This document shows, piece after piece, positions 1 to 13,527 of a stretch of 64,000 nucleotides of DNA. This DNA comes from Halichondria panicea (taxonomy: Eukaryota; Porifera; Demospongiae; Suberitida; Halichondriidae): NCBI RefSeq assembly GCF_963675165.1, contig NC_087385.1, positions 5,318,412-5,382,411 of the forward strand, read 5' to 3'. How positions within the stretch are numbered: position 1 is the stretch's first letter; each line of letters opens with the position of its first letter. A model generated the notes under the pieces. That model saw only the letters and a program-made list of their open reading frames with translations, was not told where the DNA came from and did no database searches. The position numbers and the translations under genes are program-made.

Positions 1-1562
1 TTTTCACTTACATACCTCCGGGAATTCTTTTCCTATCTTCAAAAGATCAACAAACCGATTCAAGCACACAAACTACACCCACCATTGTTCTGCAAGAAGC
101 TGATAGAGACGTTTCTCCATTATTCATAGCAAACTTGATAATTGAGCCGACCTCCTTTTTCCTGAGTGCAAGTATCACACTGAAAATATTCCTCTCTTGT
201 AACGACACTCCTTTCAGTTTCTCTGAATTTCATTTGCACAACATCTACTCAAACTCATCTGAAGTTCTACAACTCATCGGAGCTCGATATGCGTCTAGTG
301 CGTTCATGAATGCTGCCTGGATGCTAGGTTCTCTGGAAATTATCGGCAGCCCTGGGACCCTGATACAGAGCATTGGAAGAGGACTCAGAGATCTGGTTAT
401 TTTGCCATACCAAGGGCTCTCTCACAGTCCAGGCATGTTTGTGTTGGGACTGGGACAAGGGACGGCCTCTTTTCTTCAGAACTGCTCCTCGGGTGCACTA
501 TCGTCTGTCACCAATCTCGCTTCAAGTATTTCAAGGAACATGGAACAGTTATCGATGGACCCAGATCATGCTTCATACCAAAAGCAGATTCGACGGCAAG
601 CCTCTGTTCCGAAATTTTCATCTGGAGTGAGGTCTGGAGTATCGAGTTTTGGACTTAGTCTTATTAGTGCTGTGGCTGGTATTGTGGACCAACCAATGCA
701 GAGTTTTCAGCGAATTGAGGATGATTCAAGCACACTAGGAGCAACGAAGAGTATTTTTGCCGGAGTTGGTAAAGGAATTCTAGGTGTGGTTACAAAGCCG
801 ATGGGTGGAGCCATGGAGCTGGTGTCTAAGACTGGACAGGGGATTATGCACGGGACTGGTCTTGCAAAAAGCCTCAGTCACAGGGAGGTAGCCGAGAAGG
901 TTGTGGGGATTGGACCCATCTGCAAGCAAGAGCTACCGACGACACTCATCAAATGTGTGAGGTATGTACTGTTCAAAAGTGTAATTTGTTTTGGGAGTAT
1001 TATATGTATACTGTTTTTATACCTCTGTCTGGATAATTTTTTTTGTCTTTTCTCATGCAGGAGACTTGATGAGAGTTACGTCCTTTGTACCATACCCATT
1101 ACCCGTGTGCTAAAAAATTCAACATTGACTCAGGGATACACCCTCATCATGACCCCCAATAAGCTGCACTTCCTCGATATCCAATCTGATACCATTCAGC
1201 AGAACATTCCAATCGCAGACACTGATGTTGTCACAGACGTTCATTCAAGCCAAGAGGGATATGTCGAGCTACATTTCAAGCACTGTACACACCAAATGCA
1301 AACAGATTCTGCAGACCGTTTCCATCCTGTTGAACACTACTTAAACCTCCCACAAGCTGTGCCGTTTCCAATGGAACAAGATTTTGTTGATAGCTCAGTC
1401 TCTAAACAACAACACGCAGAGAACATTAACAATGAGAGCAATAACAATGAGAGTGACATTTTGTACGTTACTACTGAACACAATTCAGAACAGTTTTTGT
1501 CTATTTATCATCATGTTAGGCAGGAACAACTAGACCAAGGCTCTAGTTTCTTTCTTTTGTGA
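1..1562 (+). CDS. VPS13B: VPS13B-like lipid-transfer protein, C-terminal part (gene starts before the window)
   Basis: The frame is open from the left edge of the window, so this is the 3' end of a longer gene. An exon runs to 961, a 99-nt GT-AG intron spans 962-1060, and the last exon ends at the TGA at 1560-1562. The encoded region has the glycine-rich VPS13 C-terminal (ATG_C-like) block: GSPGTLIQSIGRGLRDL, then GLGQGTASFLQ, SSVTNLASSISRNMEQLS, GIVDQPMQSFQ, GVGKGILGVVTKPMGGA and GIMHGTGL. This order and wording match VPS13B (COH1) better than VPS13A, C or D. VPS13 proteins are rod-like bridges that move lipids between membranes at contact sites; VPS13B is linked to the Golgi. The PH-like C-terminal domain follows the intron. 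The intron has a length divisible by three and no stop, so retention would keep the frame. The family call is strong; the exact paralogue is an inference from memory. Confidence 0.82.
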   Translation, partial: FTYIPPGILFLSSKDQQTDSSTQTTPTIVLQEADRDVSPLFIANLIIEPTSFFLSASITLKIFLSCNDTPFSFSEFHLHNIYSNSSEVLQLIGARYASSAFMNAAWMLGSLEIIGSPGTLIQSIGRGLRDLVILPYQGLSHSPGMFVLGLGQGTASFLQNCSSGALSSVTNLASSISRNMEQLSMDPDHASYQKQIRRQASVPKFSSGVRSGVSSFGLSLISAVAGIVDQPMQSFQRIEDDSSTLGATKSIFAGVGKGILGVVTKPMGGAMELVSKTGQGIMHGTGLAKSLSHREVAEKVVGIGPICKQELPTTLIKCVRYVLFKSVICFGSIICILFLYLCLDNFFCLFSCRRLDESYVLCTIPITRVLKNSTLTQGYTLIMTPNKLHFLDIQSDTIQQNIPIADTDVVTDVHSSQEGYVELHFKHCTHQMQTDSADRFHPVEHYLNLPQAVPFPMEQDFVDSSVSKQQHAENINNESNNNESDILYVTTEHNSEQFLSIYHHVRQEQLDQGSSFFLL

Positions 1563-1793
1563 CACCATCGCGTATTAGCTCATGTTATTATTTATTACTG
1601 AATGCTGGAAATGTTCTATTTTCCCGAATTTAAAATACTAATCCTTTGGCTCTGAAACACAAAATTATCACTAGAGCTAATTGTTGTGGGTTGCCACAAC
1701 AAACTTGATTCTAATTGTAAATTAAAAGTAAACCCAAAAGTAAAAATTATAGGCCTAAGAGGGGTGGGGCTGGATTGTTAAAAAAACTGTAAG

Positions 1794-3058
1794 ATGGCTA
1801 GGAACTCGTTTTTGGCAGTGTTGTGCGTTTGGCTGGTTGTGCTAACTCTAACACCACTGTATTTGCTCTTCACTGGAGGCTACTCTTTGGTGAGAGACGA
1901 CCAGCTACTATCAGTATCTCATGTTGAGTTGACAAGAAGGGGTGTGTCTGCTCAGAAAGAGCTCAGTCGGTTCAAGAGACAAGAGCACTTCAAGTTTGAA
2001 GACTCTGCTAAGCTGGACCTTATAGGCAGCCAAACCATTCGGAATGAGATACAAAAAGCTTTCTCCAAAGGCAATGCATCCAACCCCAGAGCAGCTTTTG
2101 AGCAAGTTGTTGTATTGAGCTCATTGCTCCCCAAGATAACAAACATATCCAGGATCAGGACACCAGACCCTGGGGCATTCCGTAACTACATTGCGCCCAT
2201 GGGGCTGCCAGTCATATTGACAGACATGCTAGAGGGAGAAAAGTTGGCAGATTGGACGTGGGAGTATGTCCGTTCAAAATGGGGGAACGTTGTGTACCAC
2301 AACACAAGGCAAGGGGAGTATTCAACAAAGATCTCAAAGCTTGGCAAACACTACGTGAACAGAGTTTCAGTGAAGCTTGCTGACTTTATTGATATTGTAA
2401 CGGGCAAGAAACAACCGGAGAAGTCCGAAGAGGGTATGTACATCACCAAACAGAGAGTGATACCAGTGGAAGCTCTGGAACAGGAATTTACATACCCAGC
2501 ATTCTATCCTGGAGCCAAAAAGAAATGCTTCCTGGAGCCAACTGGCTGGTGAGTACATATAGTGTCCTATAAAATAACATGCAAAATTGCTACAACTTAG
2601 AACTCTTACGAGTAGTCCCCCCAAAGTTATTGCCATTTTTATATGTATATATACACAGGATTGGTGCACCGGGAACATTCACCCAGGGCCACATCGATAG
2701 CAAAGACAACTTTGTTTACCAAATCATTGGTGAAAAAAGATGGACCATATTCTCCCCACAAGACTACAAGTACCTCTACTACAAGCAGACAAAGGGCTCT
2801 TTGGAGTGGAGCACTGTATTGAACACATTCGATTTGGACAATATAGACTCGAGCAAGTACCCTCTATATGCCAAGACCACCCCAATAACATTCACAATGA
2901 GTCCTGGAGAGGTACTGTATCTCCCCAGGGGGTGGACACACACTGTGGCTAACATTAGTCCGTCACTTATGATCAACACTTGGAGATACGGACCAGCGGC
3001 CATTACAGAATATTGGTCAGACAAGAATAGGCAAGAAATAAGGAAGAAATGTTTCTGA
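1794..3058 (+). CDS. membrane-anchored JmjC/cupin-8 domain protein
   Basis: There are two exons, 1794-2548 and 2659-3058, with a 110-nt GT-AG intron. The lengths sum to 385 codons, giving 384 residues. Residues about 5-29 form one hydrophobic segment near the N-terminus, suggesting a type II signal anchor with the catalytic part in the lumen or outside. The C-terminal half is a JmjC/cupin-8 fold: G-H-I-D at residues 262-265 gives the proximal iron ligands H263 and D265, GEKRW and FSPQDY follow, and W-T-H at 344-346 gives the distal ligand H346. The HxD...H triad is therefore intact, as expected of a 2-oxoglutarate/Fe(II) oxygenase (hydroxylase or demethylase). The start codon ATG is preceded by AAG and the following codons fit the anchor. 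The substrate cannot be told from sequence. It lies 231 bp after the VPS13B stop on the same strand and converges with the rhodanese gene, whose stop is 55 bp away. Confidence 0.82.
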
Positions 3059-3112
3059 ATAATAACAGTACAAAATTTATAAAAATGACTAAAATACATT
3101 TGCACTTATTTT

Positions 3113-3912
3113 CTATGTGTTCCCATCAAAGTTTCTCACTTGCTCTAAATGCTGCTCCCATCCTAGCCACCCTTTCTTGTAGTGACGAGCACTGGAAGAG
3201 ATAAATGTTGTCACACAAATACACCAACACATTTCAATTATAAGTGCCAACCTGCAGTATCCTAGCTGGTGGACAAATTCCAGGGCAACCAGACTTCGTA
3301 CTCCAGACAAGCATGTAAAGATAATGTTGGGATTATCAGTAGGCGGTTTATCAACTCCATAACTGATCTCAAAGTCATCGGGAGACATTGAAAATGCTTC
3401 TTCCACTTCGCCCACTGCATGGAAGAAGCAAAACGATAATAGAGACGTGTGTAGGTGGCTATAAAAGTAAACATACATGGTATATTGATTGATCCAGGAA
3501 TCTCTCCTGTCTGTAGAAGTTCCTCGGGCTCTCGGACATCAACCAGGAGCATGTGACTAGTATTTTCATTGTTCCTCTGTACCATGGTGACCAGTTCATC
3601 AGTGTCCACATCGTAGCAACGATGGTCCTCATCTCCTCCGTTGACCGTTGTTACAGTTCTTAAGGAATTCCTCCTCCCAGCTGGAGCTGTGATTAAATGT
3701 CCTGAGAAGTGTGATTGCTTGCTCCAGCACCTTCTAGTGCAGATATTAATAGGGGACACAAGGCAGTGTCTAACTGTTTGTCTGCTCACAGTGCCAGTTA
3801 GATTTAAGGAAAGTTGGACACAGGTGCCCTGGTGTATTTTCATTCTTAAATGTAGCTCAGGGAGAAGCCTTGAGCTAAGGAAGAGCCTTGCAGTAGGAAT
3901 CTTTGACAACAT
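3113..3912 (-). CDS. single-domain rhodanese (thiosulfate sulfurtransferase), likely mitochondrial
   Basis: Three exons on the minus strand, 3912-3477, 3414-3252 and 3191-3113, sum to 226 codons (225 residues). The first 90 residues are rich in R, S, L and H with almost no acid, which resembles a mitochondrial targeting sequence. A single rhodanese domain follows: LLVDVREPEE at residues 122-131, then PGSINIPLGEVEEA across the first junction. The active-site loop FTCLSGVRS has the catalytic cysteine at residue 180, and the domain closes with RHYKKGWLGWE. The CxxGxR loop is that of small sulfurtransferases such as TSTD1/TSTD3 and insect HSP67B2. The enzyme would move sulfane sulfur from thiosulfate or a persulfide to a thiol acceptor. 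The second donor, CAG|GTTGGC, is weak but the family alignment supports it. The gene is head-to-head with CUL4. Confidence 0.85.
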
Positions 3913-4293
3913 GATCTTGTTTGTGAACTTTGACCATTGTGTAGTCCCAAATGACCTTACTGAACTTTTGTAGATTATTAACTTTCATGAACGTTGAACT
4001 TTTGAGCCCCCCAACGGGCCACGTGTACTTCATGTGACTTATTATAGCTTGTTACATATTTTTTCCTTGGTTTTATAAACTACCTATCTCTGCTCTAGCT
4101 CTGTTGGAGCTGATGAATAAGCTATAAGACCTTTGTTCCCTTATGAAGCAAGATACCTGAATGTTTATATCTCATCTCTGTTATACTTGTTTACACTACA
4201 GTCAGTACCACTGGATTTCGCTGTAGGATTGGAACGAGGGATTGCGTCAAGGTGGTGTGTTGTTGGTATTGCTTGTTTTTTGTCTCTGTCTGA
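3913..4293. promoter_or_regulatory. divergent intergenic region between the rhodanese gene and CUL4
   Basis: These 381 bp separate two start codons that point away from each other, so the stretch must hold the 5' UTRs and promoters of both genes. No TATA box at a convincing distance and no other gene is visible. A shared bidirectional promoter is an inference from spacing alone. Confidence 0.45.
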
Positions 4294-9257
<4,964 letters not shown>

Positions 9258-10082
9258 CCTGCTGCCTCCACTCTCATCATTCCCATTTCTGTTTTTATCA
9301 TTCTCTTTAATAAGCCCACAATGAATATTATTCCTACATGTATATATACGTCTTATGTATGTGATCTTATATTCTACTATCTGTACATGTACATAATTAT
9401 AATTATGTGTATTTGTGTGTGTGAATGCCAAAAAGTATGATAGTAGACTACATTAAGCGCGCATGTCTGGGCAGTCATGACCATGCCCCATCTGTACATT
9501 TATAGCTATAATTATATATGACTATAATTATGAATGATGATTCCCAGATAGATGATACATTAATACATGTATTGATTTTTATAAGCTATAATAATAGCCA
9601 AATTCATAATGACACCTTCCACATCAGGCATTGAGACTGATATATGCATGTAGACACACAATAACAAAAGGATAATAGCTCACACGTGCATGCAATAATA
9701 TTAATGGACACTGAAAATTAAATTATTTATAGTGATATGTTTTATAAAGTTCGCCAGTCCGTAGTTGTGTCAGAGATATAGTCAAGGTAGGACGTTCTAA
9801 AACGTCTTGCCAAATGGGAGTCTGTAGCAAAACAACACAGTGCTCAGCTGTAACGTAGAAGTGTGATTGATCATATTGGGCAGGGAAAGATAATAATAAT
9901 GAATACTTGTGAAGGTATATACATGCATGGTTCATAATAAACGCACATCTTTGAAGAACTTGAGTACGAACCCCAGGAGGACAGGTAATGGATAATCTTT
10001 GTATTTTTGTACTGACTGGTTGCTATAAAGCTAGGTACCTCCACAGACATCATACTCTAGATAGTTGCTGCATGCAAGCTCA

Positions 10083-10126
10083 TAGCCTCGATTCCAGGCC
10101 GTTGCAAGGGGCTGGAGTCGAGGCTA
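10083..10126. mobile_element. 44-bp palindromic foldback element with 9-bp target-site duplication
   Basis: The element starts TAGCCTCGATTCCAG and ends with a near inverse copy, CTGGAGTCGAGGCTA. It is flanked on both sides by exactly GCAAGCTCA (10074-10082 and 10127-10135). Terminal inverted repeats plus a perfect direct repeat are the marks of transposition; nine bases is the usual duplication length of Mutator-like elements. It is far too small to code for anything and would need a transposase from elsewhere. Confidence 0.8.
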
Positions 10127-10750
10127 GCAAGCTCATTTCTTTTCACATGCAACCACGGTTCTGTGGAAAAATATCATAAAAAAATTGTAGTACTGAACTG
10201 AAGGAACATTTTACATGGTGATGACAGTGCCTCTTGTAGATGGCCAACAGAGCTCCCAGACCCGACTCTGACACCTCCTGCATTCACACACAGGAACTTA
10301 AGAGTATCACCTTCAGGCTTGGATACTAGGACTCACCTCACACAGTCTCCACACTCAATACACCTTCACTGTATAATACTGCATGTATAATAATATTAAA
10401 TGCTCAACACAACATCTTCTCTTCTCGTCAAATAGCAGAGAAACTGACAGACAATGGAGCGAAGGAGAAGTTTACATTGATGTTATAGAGAGCATGCATG
10501 TAGTGTAGTGTCACGTCCTTCGATACATGATGTCATAGACCATTGGAACAACAGCTTCTTCAACGGATAGTTGACTAGGTCATCAACGGTGGTTTTAGGT
10601 ATGAGTGTCCAGTGCAGCTGACAGCGATGGAGAACACCATGCAACTAAGAATAAACAATTTCCGCAGCACTGCATACGATAATTGATGAGCAACAATGCA
10701 CTATACTAGCCTCTACACAGGGGCTCTCCTTTTTCTGTTCTTTATCACGA

Positions 10751-10807
10751 TCGTTCAATAAGATAAAATACTGTCTTAATCGTTCAATGAGATAAAATAC
10801 GGTATTA
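10751..10807. repeat. tandem duplication of a 28-bp unit
   Basis: CGTTCAATAAGATAAAATAC is followed at once by a second copy with G for A at one place, each ending in a TTAAT-like run. Two diverged copies are seen and no function is apparent. Confidence 0.6.
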
Positions 10808-12293
10808 ATTGGAGGAATAAAGAAAGAAATAGACGTAGAGTTAGGAAAAAGGAGAGCCTGTATCGGGAAGTCGCGTGAGGGTAGAAGGGTGGTAGAAGGG
10901 TGAAAATGAGCGTGGGCATGCTGAGCTAGAGATGTTGGACTGCCCACGCAGATATCTATAAAACTTTGCCTGCAGCAAGCTGGACATGGACTTGGAACTG
11001 GAAGTTTGCAAGCACTATAGCTAGCTAGCTATATACTTTAGGGTTAGCTAGATGATCTACTAGTCAGTCTACACTAAGACTCCCGGAAGTGTGTATTATA
11101 CAGTTCATTTGTCAATTTATATGGCCCCTTATGGGAGTTAATGATATTCATAGTTCGCGGTAGTAACAAAAACAGTAACACTCCTTTTGTCAAGGATAAC
11201 TTTTCATCAGAAGGTGCCTAACACTATTAAATGATATAGAAATAATCCTGAATAAATAAGCTACTGAATGATATAAAAATAAAGTGGTAAGAAGGAACTG
11301 AATAGTTACATTGAATGAAAGAAAACTGGTGATATTAATTTTTTCTGTGACTTTGATTTCTGGGCAAATCAGTAATGGGGGTGCTGGACAGATACAGATA
11401 GGCCTAGACTATAGACAACACTGGTAACTACAAGTAGACCAAATAAGAACACTAATGACCCAGGTTTGACTAAGATACAACAAAGTAAACATTGACAAAA
11501 ATGAGTAAGTTTAGCTCTTGCCTACTTGCCACTTGAGTGTCCAGAGTTTCTTGAAACTGCCTAGATAGCTAATATAATGCTAGAAGTTAGTCTTTGCAAA
11601 GAAATAAACAGCATCCGCTTTGCCAATATTTTTTTATAGCAGGTCTTGTGTTCTAACATTGGCCAGTTTATTGGATATATCCTGTTTGGACTGACTTTGA
11701 TTTCTGGGCAAATTAGTAATCCCCAGTTCTGGATCCTAATTTTCCTGTGGCCAGTTCATGAATACTATATCTACTAGTACTGTGACTCTGGAACCTGGCT
11801 TGCACTTCAGGACCTGGGTATTGATGCTGGAAAAACTGAAAAAGTTGTTTCTTTATCCAATTCTGATAGTAAACAATGACATAACGGAAGCCATAATTAA
11901 ATTTACGGAGAATTACTGTAGTATTTACAAGCCACAAACAGGAAATTTACTCACTATGATGCAAAACCACAATTACATCATTTGAAGCCAAATTTGTAGT
12001 CTTAGTGTAGACTGTAGTCTAGATTGTGTGTTCAGATTCTATCAGACTATTACCTTTTCTTGTGTCTTTCTACATGCTAGTATAGATCAAGAATAGCTTA
12101 GCCATCATTATCATATAGCAGGTAGCTACTGCCACCAGAGCTGGCCACGCTGGTTCTCTGATCTGACTTGCAGCACAGCTTGGGTGGTTGTCTCAGTACA
12201 GTTTTATTAATTAACTCTGAATGCGTGGGAGAATACCTTACGTCACGATTGTGGGCTACATATCGCCCACGTTCATAAAAATCCTTGTGGATC

Positions 12294-12431
12294 ACGCGAT
12301 TTCCCAAACCAGGCCTTACTTTTTCTTAACTGTACGCCCATTTCTTTCTTTGCTGCCTCACTATGTCTTTCTTGTGATTATGGATGAACAGTGACAACAG
12401 CAAGAAAAAGTAAGGCCTGGGAACGAGGCTA
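12294..12431. mobile_element. degenerate member of the TAGCCTCG palindrome family
   Basis: The right end CCTGGGAACGAGGCTA matches the family terminus. About 20 bases of its inner arm (AAGAAAAAGTAAGGCC) are mirrored on the left at about 12315-12333. The outer left end is diverged, so no clean direct repeat is seen. A loop of roughly 70 bases separates the arms. Confidence 0.5.
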
Positions 12432-12468
12432 GCACTATACTACTATTTTCTATTCGCACCTTTTCCAC

Positions 12469-12567
12469 TAGCCTCGATCCCATGCCGAGTTTTCGCTTTT
12501 ATAACGGTTAGGCCAGTTGTTTGCCTAACCGTTATAAAAGCGAAAACTCGGCCTGGGATCGAGGCTA
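12469..12567. mobile_element. 99-bp near-perfect palindrome of the TAGCCTCG family
   Basis: The arms are about 45 bases long and pair with a single mismatch; the ends are TAGCCTCGATCCCA and its inverse. Both sides carry the 9-mer CTTTTCCAC (12460-12468 and 12568-12576), a clean target-site duplication. It is non-coding and non-autonomous. Confidence 0.85.
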
Positions 12568-12576
12568 CTTTTCCAC

Positions 12577-12634
12577 TAGTTGGGCGGAGTCCAACCAACG
12601 CTTAGCGCAGCGTTGGTTGGACTCCGCCCAACTA
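12577..12634. mobile_element. 58-bp perfect palindrome, second element at the same target sequence
   Basis: Twenty-six-base arms (TAGTTGGGCGGAGTCC...) pair without mismatch around a six-base centre. The outer three bases TAG/CTA match the neighbouring family but the rest differs. It is flanked by CTTTTCCAC at 12568-12576 and 12635-12643, so it shares one copy of that 9-mer with the element to its left. Confidence 0.85.
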
Positions 12635-13092
12635 CTTTTCCACTAGAACCATTCACGATGAAGTGCATCAATAGTCTGGCGATCCACTATATCACTTTCA
12701 CTCAGCAACGCCACATATTGCACCCTTCAGTTTCGACTGGATTTTCTTGGAATCTGAGATTAATACATGTAACAGCATACATGTACCTTCTGCCAAATAA
12801 CCAATGGGTTTGAAGTGGAGCTAATCGAGGCAGCAGCAGAGACTGACTCGGCCCTCTGGACATGCGCAGTGAACACCACGTGGTATCGTAGGCATAGCTC
12901 CCTCATTTCTGGTTTCAACCACCCAGCACCTCTCTGGAATATAGTACTTGCTCTCCCATTTGTATAGTTGAAGGTAAGCAGACATAATGTTTAATCAAGT
13001 AAGGTAAAGTTATTGGCTCAGTAGATTGCAAAACACAACTCCTGTCAATTTATATAAATCTTCCCAACTACCTCAAATGCTAGTTATGACAT

Positions 13093-13346
13093 TAGGGGGC
13101 ACTTCCAAACTACTTTTGCATTTCTTAACATCATTATGACGTTCACATTTTTACCCTCCTCTCCCCCCCACAAGTTTTTCAATATAATTATGGGTGTGAC
13201 CTGGGGACGGGCCACACCCATCTAAACAGTCACAGTTCTATACCTGGCCTTGTGGTCAATACCAATGTCACAGCCCAAGACCTCCTCCCCCCTAACGTCA
13301 TAATGATGTTAAGAATGGAATGTAAAGTAGTTGGAAGTGTCCCTTT
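13093..13346. mobile_element. MITE-like element with about 55-bp imperfect inverted ends
   Basis: The left arm (GGGGCACTTCC...CTTAACATCATTATGACGT, about 13096-13143) is mirrored by the right arm (ACGTCATAATGATGTTAAG...GGAAGTGTCCC, about 13294-13344). A CC-rich block lies at the inner ends and an internal GGGTGTG/CACACCC hairpin lies between the arms. It carries no coding frame. It ends about 180 bp before the ENOX start codon, so it may contribute to that promoter region. Confidence 0.65.
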
Positions 13347-13527
13347 ACCAGTGCCCTTCAGTGCTAGTGTAAATAGTGGCACAAATGCGCATGCAAGTTT
13401 GATGTATAGTGTCACCTAGCTACATAGCTCAGATCGTTAAGTAATCGTTAAGTATAAATATTCCACCAATATTTCAATATTAAACGCTGTTATTCTATCC
13501 ATGCACACATTATTTCTAGATATCATT

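Larger units (their letters stand above)
9258..13527. other. 4.2-kb gene-poor region between CUL4 and ENOX
   Basis: No open frame here shows a recognisable domain or a sensible exon chain. The longest frames (about 100 residues at 10645-10947, minus strand) look like chance. The region contains the CUL4 3' UTR and ENOX 5' sequence, palindromic elements at 10083, 12294, 12469 and 12577, and a MITE-like inverted repeat at 13093. There is a tandem duplication at 10751, and a 26-bp direct repeat (ACTTTGATTTCTGGGCAAAT...) near 11349 and 11693 with one base changed. Confidence 0.7.

Noticed and set aside
135-137. TTG at 135 as a start for the first gene
   Set aside because: The frame is open to the left edge and encodes VPS13-like sequence before this point, so the gene begins outside the window.
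10645-10947. Minus-strand open frame of about 100 codons
   Set aside because: No domain, no splice partners, low complexity, and it overlaps a tandem duplication.
12580-12813. Plus-strand open frame of 77 codons starting in the 58-bp palindrome
   Set aside because: It begins inside a foldback element and has no recognisable domain or splice context.
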